The position numbers and the translations under genes are program-made. Below the pieces are notes generated by a model that was not told where the DNA came from, did no database searches, and saw only the letters and a list, made by a program, of their open reading frames with translations. Shown in pieces: positions 1 to 7,667 of a DNA stretch of 10,391 nt. Position 1 is the first letter of the stretch, and every line of letters begins with the position of its first letter. The DNA comes from Synura sp. LO234KE (lineage: Eukaryota; Sar; Synurophyceae; Synurales; Mallomonadaceae). The stretch is taken from contig VKHC01000644.1 of assembly GCA_015143735.1 (NCBI GenBank), positions 1-10,391 on the forward strand, in the 5' to 3' direction.

Positions 1-137
1 GTGTTTGCATCGTCGAGATCCGAATGTACTGGAACAGAGACCTGCCGTTGCCTAACCTCGGGGATATATACTGCTAGGTCCAAGCAACACTCGTCGAGCT
101 GAGTGGGAATATTATGGAATTTAAGAAAGGTTGGCAT
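1..137 (-). CDS. 5' end of an unrecognised protein gene, running off the left edge
   Basis: An open frame starts with ATG at 137-135 and stays open to the window edge: 45 codons plus two bases. The peptide begins MPTFLKFHNIPTQLDE and continues with CCLDLAVYIPEVRQRQ and then an acidic SDLDDAN, a composition typical of a soluble globular protein. An in-frame TAG lies 11 codons upstream (170-168), so this ATG is the first available unless an upstream intron exists. The context before the ATG is CCAACA, with A at -3, which is favourable for eukaryotic initiation. There is no signal peptide or membrane segment. I do not recognise the family and assign no function. It was found by reading the minus strand directly; it is shorter than usual ORF cut-offs only because the window cuts it. 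The alternative is a chance open frame, but the sensible composition and start context argue for a real gene. Confidence 0.55.
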   Translation of the reverse strand, partial: MPTFLKFHNIPTQLDECCLDLAVYIPEVRQRQVSVPVHSDLDDAN

Positions 138-1180
138 TGTTGGAGTATTTGCAAACGTTCGCGAGGGCTAGTATTTACAAGGTGGCGAGCTAATATAGTG
201 AAAGGTTCCTGGCAGCACGATGTTTAATTGCTTTATCATTGAGTGCTGAAGTAAGGTGGTGAAAAAGATATGGATCTAAGGGATGGATGGCTGAAAATAT
301 TCAATATACTGTAATTACACACTTTCAAAAGACATGAAAAATACGCTTACAGTTATTTAGCAGAAGAATGAATTAAATAAATAGTAGAAACTCCATAAAG
401 TAACAACTCGAGCTCCCCTTAAATGAATAGAATCTCCGGGGGAACATCTTGATACTCCTTTGTAGAATTGGTGAGCAAGGCTAGATTACCAAGCAAGACA
501 TCCAAGAAAGAATTTTTTTATTGCACGAAGTAGTGATCGCTAATAACAAAATGCACCCCCGCAGCAACGCAATAATAAGACTATTAGAAGATCCTATAGG
601 CAGTTGACTGCTTGCAGGCAGCAAACATATTATGACGATTCTCTGGTGTGCAATGAAAACTATGATTGGATTTTCGGCAATATCATGATGATGCTTCTCC
701 GTTTTTCTTATGATTAAGTCAACTTTGGACATTTAGCACTACATTTACGCAAAGTTAAGTTTTCATTCCTAAAAGGAGACCTACTGGCGATTCCCTAACT
801 CTTAGGCTAAAGGGGAAAACGACATTAACTCTAAGGTTCGTGAATACACTTATACAAGCTCAATTTTTTAAATATTAACATGTAAATATGATATATTGAG
901 TTAGATGAGGGTGCATATCAACTCTGGCGGCATAGTTCGGTCGTTAAGACCTTACATACGTACATATTGTTTCACTCTACATACTTCCCTACAACCCAAT
1001 ATTTGAAACATGCTAATAAGCTTCCTCAATTGGTTAAAAAACGGCAAAGGTCAGTCGTGGGGCCCTGTGTACGCACGTCTGCTTGCTGCTCATATATGTC
1101 TTCACAACAAAAGCAGAAAATGTCCAACACATCACAGTTCGTCAACATCAAGAGATGTAAGGCGAAAATGTCTCCATTCT
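138..1180. other. AT-rich intergenic stretch, no convincing gene
   Basis: No open frame here has recognisable motifs. A minus-strand 83-codon frame (732-481) begins with ATG and has two hydrophobic runs (IIVFIAHQRIVIICLL and LIIALLRGCILLLAI). It is in AT-rich DNA, resembles no family I know, and could be chance. Two short plus-strand frames near 967-1198 overlap each other and run into repeat copy A. A weak inverted pair, CTCAAT / ATTGAG, brackets an A/T-rich segment near 858-902. I see no RNA gene. Confidence 0.5.
191..198 (-). promoter_or_regulatory. TATA-like box upstream of the left-edge gene
   Basis: On the minus strand the sequence reads CTATATTA, about 55-60 bases before the ATG at 137. 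This spacing fits a TATA element with a short 5' untranslated leader. AT-rich DNA produces such matches often, so this is position-based support only. Confidence 0.25.
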
Positions 1181-1197
1181 AGTATCGGTGCACGATA

Positions 1198-1206
1198 GAC
1201 ACCTCG
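1198..1206 (+). repeat. Copy A inverted end, left arm
   Basis: GACACCTCG here is the exact reverse complement of 1990-1998. The arm is only 9 bp, but it falls where copy B carries its terminal inverted repeat. Confidence 0.4.
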
Positions 1207-1349
1207 CACCATTAAAATCCATCGGAAATCATTCAGATGCAACATAGTTAGAACCACAAAAGGCACAGTGAAGAACTGCAAAAAAGCTTTCGTTTCGATG
1301 CACAGACGGTTTCTTTTCTGCGCTAGTCAGTTCAGAAGCCTTGGCCATC

Positions 1350-1373
1350 TTCGTCTTAAAATGAGAAGACGAA
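1350..1373 (+). repeat. Small hairpin inside copy A
   Basis: TTCGTCTT (1350-1357) pairs with AAGACGAA (1366-1373) over an 8-base loop. Copy B has a related inverted pair at the equivalent place (3561-3576 with 3597-3610), so the foldback is a shared property of the element rather than an accident of one copy. Confidence 0.45.
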
Positions 1374-1389
1374 AAGAAAAGAAAAGAAA
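1371..1389 (+). repeat. Short GAAAA microsatellite
   Basis: The GAAAA unit is repeated four times, the last one changed to GAAAC. It lies in the purine-rich part of copy A, at the start of its AGATGG tandem array. Confidence 0.7.
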
Positions 1390-1989
1390 CAAAAATATCC
1401 GTTTTTTAGATTATGATATGTATTTCATAAAAAATAGATGGAACGGAAGGGATTAAACATAGAAACGGCTTGCTGGTGATGAGATACATCTCTAGCAGAA
1501 AAGATGGAATGAAAAGAGATCCAAAGAAATCGACAACTTTTCGCTCTAAAATTATTCCCCATTTGAATCTCTAGATTTTGATTCTTAATATTCGGTATCT
1601 TTCACCTCTTTTCGGTTCCATATTCGTTCTAATTTTGACTTCGCTAACTATTTTTTGTGAGCAATCGCGCACATGGATCAAATAATGAGTACTTGAGTGG
1701 TGAAAAATAAAACTAGTAACCCTATAACAATAAGGTTAAAATGCAGGTGGTTTCCTTATTTTTTACCCTGATGAAGAAAGTTGAATATATTTTATGTTTT
1801 TTCAATTTGCTGATTTTGCGGCTCCATATGCTGTATCATGCGATGTGAACGCGTTAAGATGGTGATATTTTCAGCTCATGCACCATTACTATCGATGAAA
1901 GCACCGAATAAATCAGGCATAAATAAAGATTTTCCTGAAAATATACAGAATAAATTGACAAAGCTGGCAAAAGGCACTTTTTGCAAAGT

Positions 1990-1998
1990 CGAGGTGTC
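1990..1998 (-). repeat. Copy A inverted end, right arm
   Basis: CGAGGTGTC is the exact reverse complement of 1198-1206. It lies just after GGCAAAAGGCAC, which matches the right end of copy B. Confidence 0.4.
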
Positions 1999-1999
1999 C

Positions 2000-2800
2000 A
2001 AAATACTTTTGTTTTCTCAGCCTTACTTTACTTTCGCTCTGGTGAATTTTGTATGGTCGTGGAAAATTACTATGCATTTCTTCTTCTATTAGCATCTGTG
2101 CATCAAAATTCGAACTATAGTGTGTACACATAGTAAGGAGCACTAAAAGGTAATAACCAAAAAATTACCGTTGAAGTCCGCAGTTTAGTTAAAAAGTGCT
2201 TTTAGACTGTTGCAAGCGGCAGTTTTTGACAAAAAACTTTGTTTGTTAGAAACCGCAGAAGTACAAAAAGTATTATCTGAAGAATTGAAATGAAAAACCA
2301 AATATTTAGTTGAAGTATTTCATTTTACGAAATTTTTGTCACAAGAATGTTAATTGCTTTTTAATTGATATTTCTGAGGCGGAAAAACGGAGAAAGGAAA
2401 ACATGCATCAGATGAAATGGAGAAGTACTGGCTCCGCTATACTACCGTGTGTTTTATGATAACCACAGCATAGAAGAGTTGATGCCTCTCTAGGAAAGTG
2501 AAGTATTAACTAAATAACTAAAATATAACAAAACTAATTTATCTTCTTAAGTAGGTAATACTATGTAGTATGCTTCGAAGATCTGATAGCGGAGCTTAAA
2601 ACATATATACTACGCCAAAAACTAATGATGAACTGGGTTAAGTGATTAAAGCGCAGATAATTCTTCTTGACCATTTTGAAAGATGATTGCACGAGCAATC
2701 TATATTTCAATCACGGAATAAAGAAATTCAAAGTAATTATTGCGCTAAATATGCCAAAACCATAGTTTATAAAGTGCGACTAACATCAGCGCACAGAAAA
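2000..2800. other. AT-rich spacer between copy A and the palindrome cluster
   Basis: No supported gene. The short opposing open frames around 1913-2143 straddle the end of copy A and mirror each other, as expected of chance frames. A perfect 7-bp hairpin, AGTTTTT / AAAAACT with a 4-base loop, occurs at 2221-2238. An interrupted inverted pair, ATACTA-TG-TAGTAT, occurs near 2558-2571. Neither has a U-tract or neighbouring gene that would make it a terminator. Confidence 0.5.
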
Positions 2801-2962
2801 CCATGGATATCCATGCAGGGTTATCCACGGTACCGTGATTATCCATGGATAATTCGGTATGGTTAATAAAATAGGGAGAACTACGGATGTTAATTATCCA
2901 TGTTTTGATTATACTCCGTAATTATCCCTGTAAGATTTTTTTATACCACGTAATTGTCCATG
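2801..2962. repeat. Cluster of short palindromes and TTATCCATG-type repeats
   Basis: A 9-base motif of the form TTATCCATG recurs in direct orientation at 2807-2815, 2821-2829, 2839-2847, 2894-2902, 2922-2930 and 2954-2962, each with 0-2 changes. Inverted copies lie at 2802-2810 and 2844-2852. Two perfect palindromes result: CATGGATATCCATG (2802-2815) and ATTATCCATGGATAAT (2838-2853). The second extends into an imperfect foldback with arms near 2831-2845 and 2846-2859. The cluster sits between the two transposon copies with no gene beside it. It could be a decayed foldback element, a minisatellite or a multi-site protein-binding region. Confidence 0.6.
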
Positions 2963-3400
2963 ACTCAAAAATAAATAATATATATTTTCTAAATCTGCGG
3001 TATTATTCTTCTGTGTTATTATTCTTCTGCTTTCAAATAGCACCACGAAAATGTCGTTTATAGGGGTAAATTGACCTCAACATGGTAGTACCATTTCTGG
3101 CGTGGAAATCTTGCCCGCTGTCATTCTGACGATATAAGTAGTGCGATTGTACTGATATCTTTTCAGGTATAATGGGGAATATAATGGTAGTATAAAGTCG
3201 GGATTGCCTCTCAAGTTTCACTAAAGCACAAGAAAATTTTACCGTATCAAGTCAATATGAGACGTTAGGAGGCTTAAAGTAAATTACTAAGCGCGTTTTA
3301 GTATTCTATTTATAATGTGGTTAGTGGTTAGGTATGATGGTGAGGAATTAAACTAAAAGTGGGCAGTCTATTATGGTGGTAAAGCTTAATTGTTTTTTCC
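2963..3400. other. AT-rich spacer before copy B
   Basis: Contains a short direct duplication, TATTATTCTTCTG, near 3000-3027. There is no coding frame of note; the minus-strand 62-codon frame at 3033-3221 has no recognisable features. No RNA gene seen. Confidence 0.5.
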
Positions 3401-3421
3401 CGCATCGGTGCACCTTTTTGC
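3401..3421 (+). repeat. Copy B left terminal inverted repeat
   Basis: It reads CGCATCGGTGCACC, then five T and GC, and is the reverse complement of 4706-4725 except for one T. GGTGCA (3407-3412) also pairs with TGCACC (3419-3424), so the terminus itself can form a 6-bp hairpin. Confidence 0.8.
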
Positions 3422-3594
3422 ACCATCAAAATCTATTAAAAATCATCCAGATGTATCATGGTTAAAACCACAGAAAGGCACGGTGAAGCACCACTAAAAT
3501 ATGATCTTTTCTCGGGATATGCAGGCGGACTCTTTTCTTTGCATGTCGGCTAAGGTGGATTCTTTTCTTTAGCCATCTGCATCTCAAAAAGAAA

Positions 3595-3772
3595 ACATGG
3601 AAAGAAAAGAAACAGAAAGATCCGTCTTGCAGATTATCAGATGTATTTCATAAATTAAAGATGGAAAGAAAAGCTAAAGAAAGATCCGTCGTGCCGCAGG
3701 TGATGAAATATTTCAAATAGAAAAGATGGCAAGAAAAGAAACCGTCTTGCAGATAGTGATGTCATATTGAAG
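3595..3772 (+). repeat. Internal tandem array of ~65-bp units in copy B
   Basis: Three degenerate units begin at 3595 (ACATGGAAAGAAAAG), 3659 (AGATGGAAAGAAAAG) and 3724 (AGATGGCAAGAAAAG), giving periods of 64 and 65 bp. Each unit continues with (AGAAAGAT)CCGTC(T/G)TGC, then AGAT or AGGT and an ATG(T/A)(A/T)ATTTCA-like tail, the third unit being shortened. Copy A shows the same organisation, with AGATGG at 1436 and 1502. The array therefore predates the split of the two copies. Confidence 0.65.
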
Positions 3773-4705
3773 ATGCAGTTTGCGCTCAGAGGCAGTTGCT
3801 GAATGAAAAATTAACTCGATTATTGGGAATGGTCGATTATCATTCTATAAAACTGCAAACACTATCTAGCTTTCGTCCTGAAAATTATATTTTTTATTCT
3901 CAATAATTGAATCAAATTGCTTCTAATCCATTATTTAGAAACGATTTGATTTTCTGATTCGTTAATAAAAACTATAACTTTATTTAACCGATTCGATTTA
4001 ACTCGCTATATTCTAATGCATGTTTTCAATACTTGCATTTCATTTTGGACGCAGCACTGTCATCATCCTCACCATATATATTCTTGTCAATTTTTTATCA
4101 TTAGAATGTTGGACAAATTAATCTAAGAATCTCGTGTTTTGCTATTATTCAGTAATTTGTTTTTGGTTTGATTTTCATCTCCATTTGATTTTGACGATTT
4201 CGCTCGCGCGATATCCTTGTCTTAACTTTGAGATATTTCTGTGAACAATAATTCTATAATATTTTGGTAAAAGATTCATTTGAAGAGGTACAATTAATTA
4301 GTTCTATATGCCTCTGAAATGTTGAAAATCCATGTTCCTTTTCATATTTTCCGACCTTCGTTCCTCAGCACTTTTCAGTTCCGTGATACAATTAATTTTT
4401 AAACTTCGCTTGTTTTAGAGCAATCGCGAACGTGGATCAGATGGGTAATTCATTGGCAAAATAAAAATTGTCTAAGTCTAAAACAAAAAGATTGCCTTGC
4501 AGATGGTTGCTTTATTTTGCACCCGGATGAAAAGTGGATGCTTTCCATTTTTAATTTGTTGCTTTTGCAGCGCCATGCTACCTCTGGCGATGTGAAATCT
4601 TTCAGATGGTGATGTTATCAGCGCATGCATTTCAAAAGATGCTTTTATGAAAGCACCAGATGAAATATTTTACTGAAAAATCTACAGATTGGATTGCTAC
4701 AGCTG

Positions 4706-4725
4706 GCAAAAGGTGCACCGATGCG
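4706..4725 (-). repeat. Copy B right terminal inverted repeat
   Basis: GCAAAAGGTGCACCGATGCG mirrors the left end at 3401-3421. It follows the sequence AGCTG, which is also present just before the equivalent point in copy A (1962-1966). Confidence 0.8.
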
Positions 4726-4990
4726 TTTAAGTTAGCTAGCATCCTGTAATTGTTAGGAGAGAAGCTAGTAATTATATTGTTTCTAAAACGTATAGCTACG
4801 CTTTATTACTAATGTTGGTCAGTTTAAGCCAAATCGAATTCAGTCATAAGAATCGTTGGTAGCCTATTACCTGCAATTGTTTCTTTGCTCGTTAACAAAC
4901 TATACTACTTTCGTCAGAAAAATTCGGAAAAAATTAGGTCGAATGCAAGGGAACGATTAAACATTGTATATATACTTCTATAGAAGAAAG

Positions 4991-5115
4991 AGATGGAGGG
5001 GAGGACAGGCCATTCTGAATTCTGCCTCAGAACAGGAAAGACTTTCAGCAAAATAACCTGCTGAAGAATTTATATTTGGTTACAATTTCACGAGAAGTAA
5101 ATGTCATAGGCAGGA
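4991..5115 (+). repeat. Degenerate direct repeat, first copy
   Basis: It matches 5560-5680 in order and orientation. Shared landmarks are GGAGG(A)CAG(G/A)CCATT, ACTCTGCCTC(A/G)GAACA with small changes, AAAGACTTTCAGCAAAA and a (C/A)GAGA-(A/T)AA segment. The two are separated by about 570 bp. Confidence 0.55.
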
Positions 5116-5485
5116 AAACTAGCTTCGGACAAAAACGATCGTAGCTTATTGTTATAAGTGAAGAATCAAGCAAGAAGGACGAGAGCGAGAACGTATGATG
5201 GTTGTAATAGTCGGTAAGCCTGTAAATAATATCTTGAATAGGACGTCTCGGTAAACGGAATTGTGATGTGGGTGGTGCGTTTTATTTTATGGTGACCTTT
5301 AAGGTCGTTATTCTCGTTTTTACTTGAAGTCTGATAAGGAAGGTTACCATGGCTAGTCGCGTTATCCTAATGCAACAACAGTAATGACAGATTTTTTCTT
5401 ACTACTTTAGTCAGAGAAAAAATCCGATAACAAATACACTTAGCTAGGTAGAATACAAGTGGACGATTAAGCAATATGACATAGC

Positions 5486-5568
5486 GAACAATTATTCATG
5501 ATTACAGTTAGACGAGAGATAAACGTAATAGATAGGAGTGGTACATACCACAGAGTAGAGTAAGAAGA
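5486..5568 (+). repeat. 146-bp-period direct repeat, unit 1
   Basis: Matches 5632-5714 at an offset of exactly 146 bp. A 28-base stretch (5499-5526, beginning TGATTACAGTTAGACG) is identical in both units. The following GTACATACC and CAGAGTAGAGT are also shared. Confidence 0.75.
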
Positions 5569-5680
5569 GGAGGGCAGACCATTTCGAACTCTGCCTCGGA
5601 ACATAAAAGACTTTCAGCAAAAAAATCTGCAGAATAATTATTCTTGATTACAGTTAGACGAGAGATAAACGTTTTAGAAA
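5560..5680 (+). repeat. Degenerate direct repeat, second copy
   Basis: Counterpart of 4991-5115. The best conserved part, AAAGACTTTCAGCAAAA, is identical in both copies. This copy overlaps the right unit of the 146-bp repeat pair, so duplications are nested here. Confidence 0.55.
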
Positions 5681-5714
5681 GTAGTACATACCGCAGAGTA
5701 GAGTTAGGAGAGCA
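5632..5714 (+). repeat. 146-bp-period direct repeat, unit 2
   Basis: Second unit of the pair, with its identical core at 5645-5672. High identity compared with the surrounding degenerate repeats points to a more recent tandem duplication. Confidence 0.75.
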
Positions 5715-5885
5715 CGGATGCAGGTATTGTAGCGGCCGGTGAAGCTGAAGCTAATACGTCGTGATGTTGCTTTTCCTGAAAATCTGCAATTATTAATTTT
5801 TAAATTTTTTTTTTAAATTCTGATTAGCTTAGATTAAGTCACGCAGTCTACTAATTAAAAGTCCCCTATATACCAACTGGTTACC

Positions 5886-5904
5886 TCCCTCACCGAGTGA
5901 GGGA
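5886..5904. repeat. GC-rich hairpin at the edge of the GC island
   Basis: TCCCTCAC (5886-5893) pairs perfectly with GTGAGGGA (5897-5904) around a CGA loop. G-runs follow directly (GGG-AA-GGG-A-GGGG). It marks the abrupt change from AT-rich DNA to the GC-rich island. No U-tract follows on either strand, so it is not a typical intrinsic terminator. Confidence 0.6.
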
Positions 5905-5946
5905 AGGGAGGGGCAGCCTCCGCCCTAGGGGATGGTTAGTACGTAA

Positions 5947-6357
5947 CGACATCCCCAACTAGAGGGTACAAAAAGACGTGCGTACCACCCGAGGGAGAAC
6001 ATTCCTACTAAAGAAACACCACGCACAACTATGCAGCAACGCGGAGGTAATAAGACATTCCTTACAAAGCGAGTGATAGTAATTGGGGCACAGTGTGACA
6101 AATGCAACGGATTTCTCGAGAATGCGGCCCACCAAGCCGACCGCGACCAAGAAAGCCAGCTAGAATTGAAATTCTACCGAGTCCAGCAAGCTGACCTAGC
6201 ACCGCTGTCCCCACCAAGATACTCCAGTGACTGGGTCATTCCGCCTCGTCTCCTACAATCCCGATACCATCCCGCGACAGAGGTAGGGGCGAAATCAAGC
6301 GCGACGTTTTCTCGCCCAACGAGTACACAGCTCGTCTGCTGCCCCGCTCTGCTCTGA
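5947..6357 (+). CDS. Uncertain open frame in the GC-rich island
   Basis: The frame is open for 136 codons plus stop; the first ATG is at 6031, giving 108 residues. The peptide includes a CDKC pair near residue 22 and then a proline/serine-rich half (LAPLSPPRYSSDW). I recognise no domain. The whole island (about 5880-6360) is markedly richer in G+C than its flanks, which makes long open frames more likely by chance. The opposite strand also has open frames, one containing an H-x2-C-x2-C ... C-x2-C pattern. A second plus-strand frame (ending at 6412) looks equally protein-like over 6280-6410. The island could be an exon, a decayed transposon gene or a captured fragment. Strand and reality are unresolved. 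Confidence 0.2.
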   Translation, partial: RHPQLEGTKRRAYHPRENIPTKETPRTTMQQRGGNKTFLTKRVIVIGAQCDKCNGFLENAAHQADRDQESQLELKFYRVQQADLAPLSPPRYSSDWVIPPRLLQSRYHPATEVGAKSSATFSRPTSTQLVCCPALL

Positions 6358-6671
6358 TGGCTAGAGTTATGCTGGAACGAGTATTGATAATTTCATATAA
6401 ATTAATTTCAATGTAGTGTAAATTTGGTGAATATTTTTATATGAAAATGATACCACCACCAAGGGATTTAATTTACGTAAATGCATTTTTATCTCAAAGT
6501 TTTGATCTACAACCATTTTGCGGGACAAAGGAATATCTTTAGAGGTGGTTTAGAAATTTTTGTTGTTCATAGCTTTAGATTGATTATGTTATTATCGAAG
6601 GTGATAAGACCATCCCAAATACCATTATTGTTGATTAAAACATCTTGTGTTTAGCTCTAACCATGTCAATG
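6358..6671. other. AT-rich spacer between the GC island and the broken gene
   Basis: Low GC, no open frame of note, no repeat in common with the rest of the window that I can see. It follows the 3' end of the minus-strand coding-like blocks and may contain their former 3' untranslated region. Confidence 0.4.
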
Positions 6672-7667
6672 TTAGTTATAGTATTGTTGGACCACGATTC
6701 CTCCACTGCGGTCAATCAGCGAGACCCAGGTAACATTCTCCCCAAAAATAGCAGCAAAGGCTTCGATACTGTTCATCTGAGGCGAGGAGAAGTACCCCGA
6801 GGGAGCTTTGCTTCAGGACTAATTCTTGCAGAAACGAAAGCCAGTCCTGCGAAGACAAATCGTTCCCTGTGAAGATGATGCTGGGTATGCGTCTTCCACA
6901 CTTGCTCTGAGTGTGATCCTAAACACTTAAATCTTGACGCTTTTCCATTCTTCAGTTTGTAGCCTTTACGCGAAAATAGAAGTGGTTGTGCAATCATCCC
7001 ACCATTAAGAAAACTTTGTCGGAGAGATCTTTCATGACCAACCGGTGTAACGTTGACCCACGACGGCCAAGCGTTTGCTCTAAGAATCGGGTTTCTCCCC
7101 GGTCCGATAGATCAGTCTGGCGGAATTGTTGCAAAATCGCTTGTCAGCATTTCTACATCCGAGCAGCAGGTGTGCTAGCTAGGTGTTCGATTATTGACAT
7201 CGTAAGTAAGCATGTCGTAGTCGAAGGAAGTCCTTAATGCCTGCTCAGAGAATGCTGTAATAAAAGCACGGACATCGTCTACGTTGGCGGGAGAAAAAAT
7301 ATAGTCTCTTAAAAGATAAGCATTTTCTGGTAAATGAAATATTTTCCCCCGCCTGGAGACATTTGGCTAGCTAATTTATAACACGCCTGCTGCAAAGCTG
7401 AAGTACAGTGTAAAATAACAGGCACCGGGGAAGCGAGTTGTAGCAACGCGGACAATTTTGAGTTGCTTGCTTGAACAAGAAGTTTTGAAAGGTTTTGTAA
7501 ATATTCCAAAAACTGGTTCCACTTAAAATAGGCAACTTCAGCCCATACTTTACCGCACGAAGGTAAGCGTGATGATTGCACTGCACCCAGGCATTCAGAT
7601 CGTTTGATATTTTAGATCCAATCGAGTGCAATTTTTCACCCTTTACAAATATGCACGGAAGCCGGGT
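6672..7667 (-). pseudogene. Broken protein gene, frameshifted, family not recognised
   Basis: Reading the minus strand gives a chain of protein-like blocks in changing frames. They are 7667-7560 (IFVKGEKLHSIGSKISNDLN), 7557-7342 (CGKVWAEVAYFKWNQFLEYL and on to SPGGGK), 7339-7190 (FHLPENAYLLRDYIFSPANV to FDYDMLTYDVNN), 7140-6997 (FRQTDLSDRGETRFLEQTLG to KVFLMVG), 6888-6769 (IPSIIFTGNDLSSQDWLSFL to LLLASDEQ) and 6767-6672 (IEAFAAIFGENVTWVSLIDR to QQYYN, stop TAA). Adjacent blocks abut or nearly so, leaving no room for introns at most junctions. The frame changes at about 7560, 7340, 7165 and 6768 therefore look like indels. Between 6996 and 6889 the frame carries three stops, which could be decay or a ~110-nt intron. 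SPGGGK resembles a damaged P-loop, and FTGND plus LTYD could be remnants of a DDE-type nuclease. Both are guesses. The alternatives are sequencing errors in an intact gene, or chance. Confidence 0.42.

Larger units (their letters stand above)
1182..1999 (+). mobile_element. Repeat element copy A (degenerate non-autonomous transposon)
   Basis: This segment is collinear with copy B (3401-4725) in the same orientation. Both copies start with ATCGGTGCAC, followed by CACCAT(T/C)AAAATC and a block rich in AAAGGCACAGTGAAG-type sequence. Next come purine-rich AGATGG repeats, then the landmarks AGCAATCGCG and TGGATCA. The end is marked by GATGGTGAT, ATGAAAGCACC and AGCTGGCAAAAGG. Copy A is about 500 bp shorter than B and lacks most of the region matching 3770-4360. 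Its ends are more decayed: GACACCTCG (1198-1206) is inverted as CGAGGTGTC (1990-1998), but the outer GTGCACCGAT of the right end is not preserved. It holds only short chance open frames and no transposase. Whether A lost the middle or B gained it cannot be told from two copies. Confidence 0.6.
3401..4725 (+). mobile_element. Repeat element copy B (non-autonomous TIR transposon, about 1.3 kb)
   Basis: The segment is bounded by inverted ends: CGCATCGGTGCACC... at 3401-3421 and ...GGTGCACCGATGCG at 4706-4725. They match over 20 bp apart from one extra T on the left. The interior is AT-rich and non-coding, with a ~65-bp tandem array (3595-3772) and a ~600-bp middle part poorly represented in copy A. 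Without a transposase frame it would depend on an enzyme supplied elsewhere, as MITE-like or solo-TIR elements do. I could not find a convincing target-site duplication (flanks TGTTTTTTCC and TTTAAGTTAG), so the superfamily is undetermined. Alignment with copy A at both ends and inside supports a real mobile family. The divergence between copies suggests old insertions. Confidence 0.72.
4726..5865. other. AT-rich, repeat-containing non-coding stretch
   Basis: No coding frame is supported. The stretch consists largely of degenerate direct repeats, described separately. It also has a perfect palindrome TTCTATAGAA near 4977-4986 and a run dominated by T around 5796-5816. Its landmarks occur in order more than once: TACTTT(C/A)GTCAGA at about 4909 and 5404, and GGACGATTAA or GAACGATTAA at about 4951 and 5461. 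This suggests the whole stretch arose by duplication of a ~500-bp segment. Confidence 0.5.

Noticed and set aside
481-732. Minus-strand 83-codon frame with hydrophobic runs
   Set aside because: AT-rich codons readily encode Ile/Leu-rich runs by chance. No family resemblance and no supporting signals.
1838-2092. Plus-strand 84-codon frame
   Set aside because: It overlaps the right end of repeat copy A, and the equivalent part of copy B is not open.
5901-5931. G-quadruplex candidate
   Set aside because: Three close G-runs are followed by a 14-base gap before the fourth, longer than usual loop limits.
5959-6150. Minus-strand RING-like pattern (HSLCKEC ... CAWC)
   Set aside because: Only the second half of a cross-brace pattern is present. 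The first C-x2-C pair is missing and an in-frame stop lies just upstream. Equally good frames exist on the plus strand.
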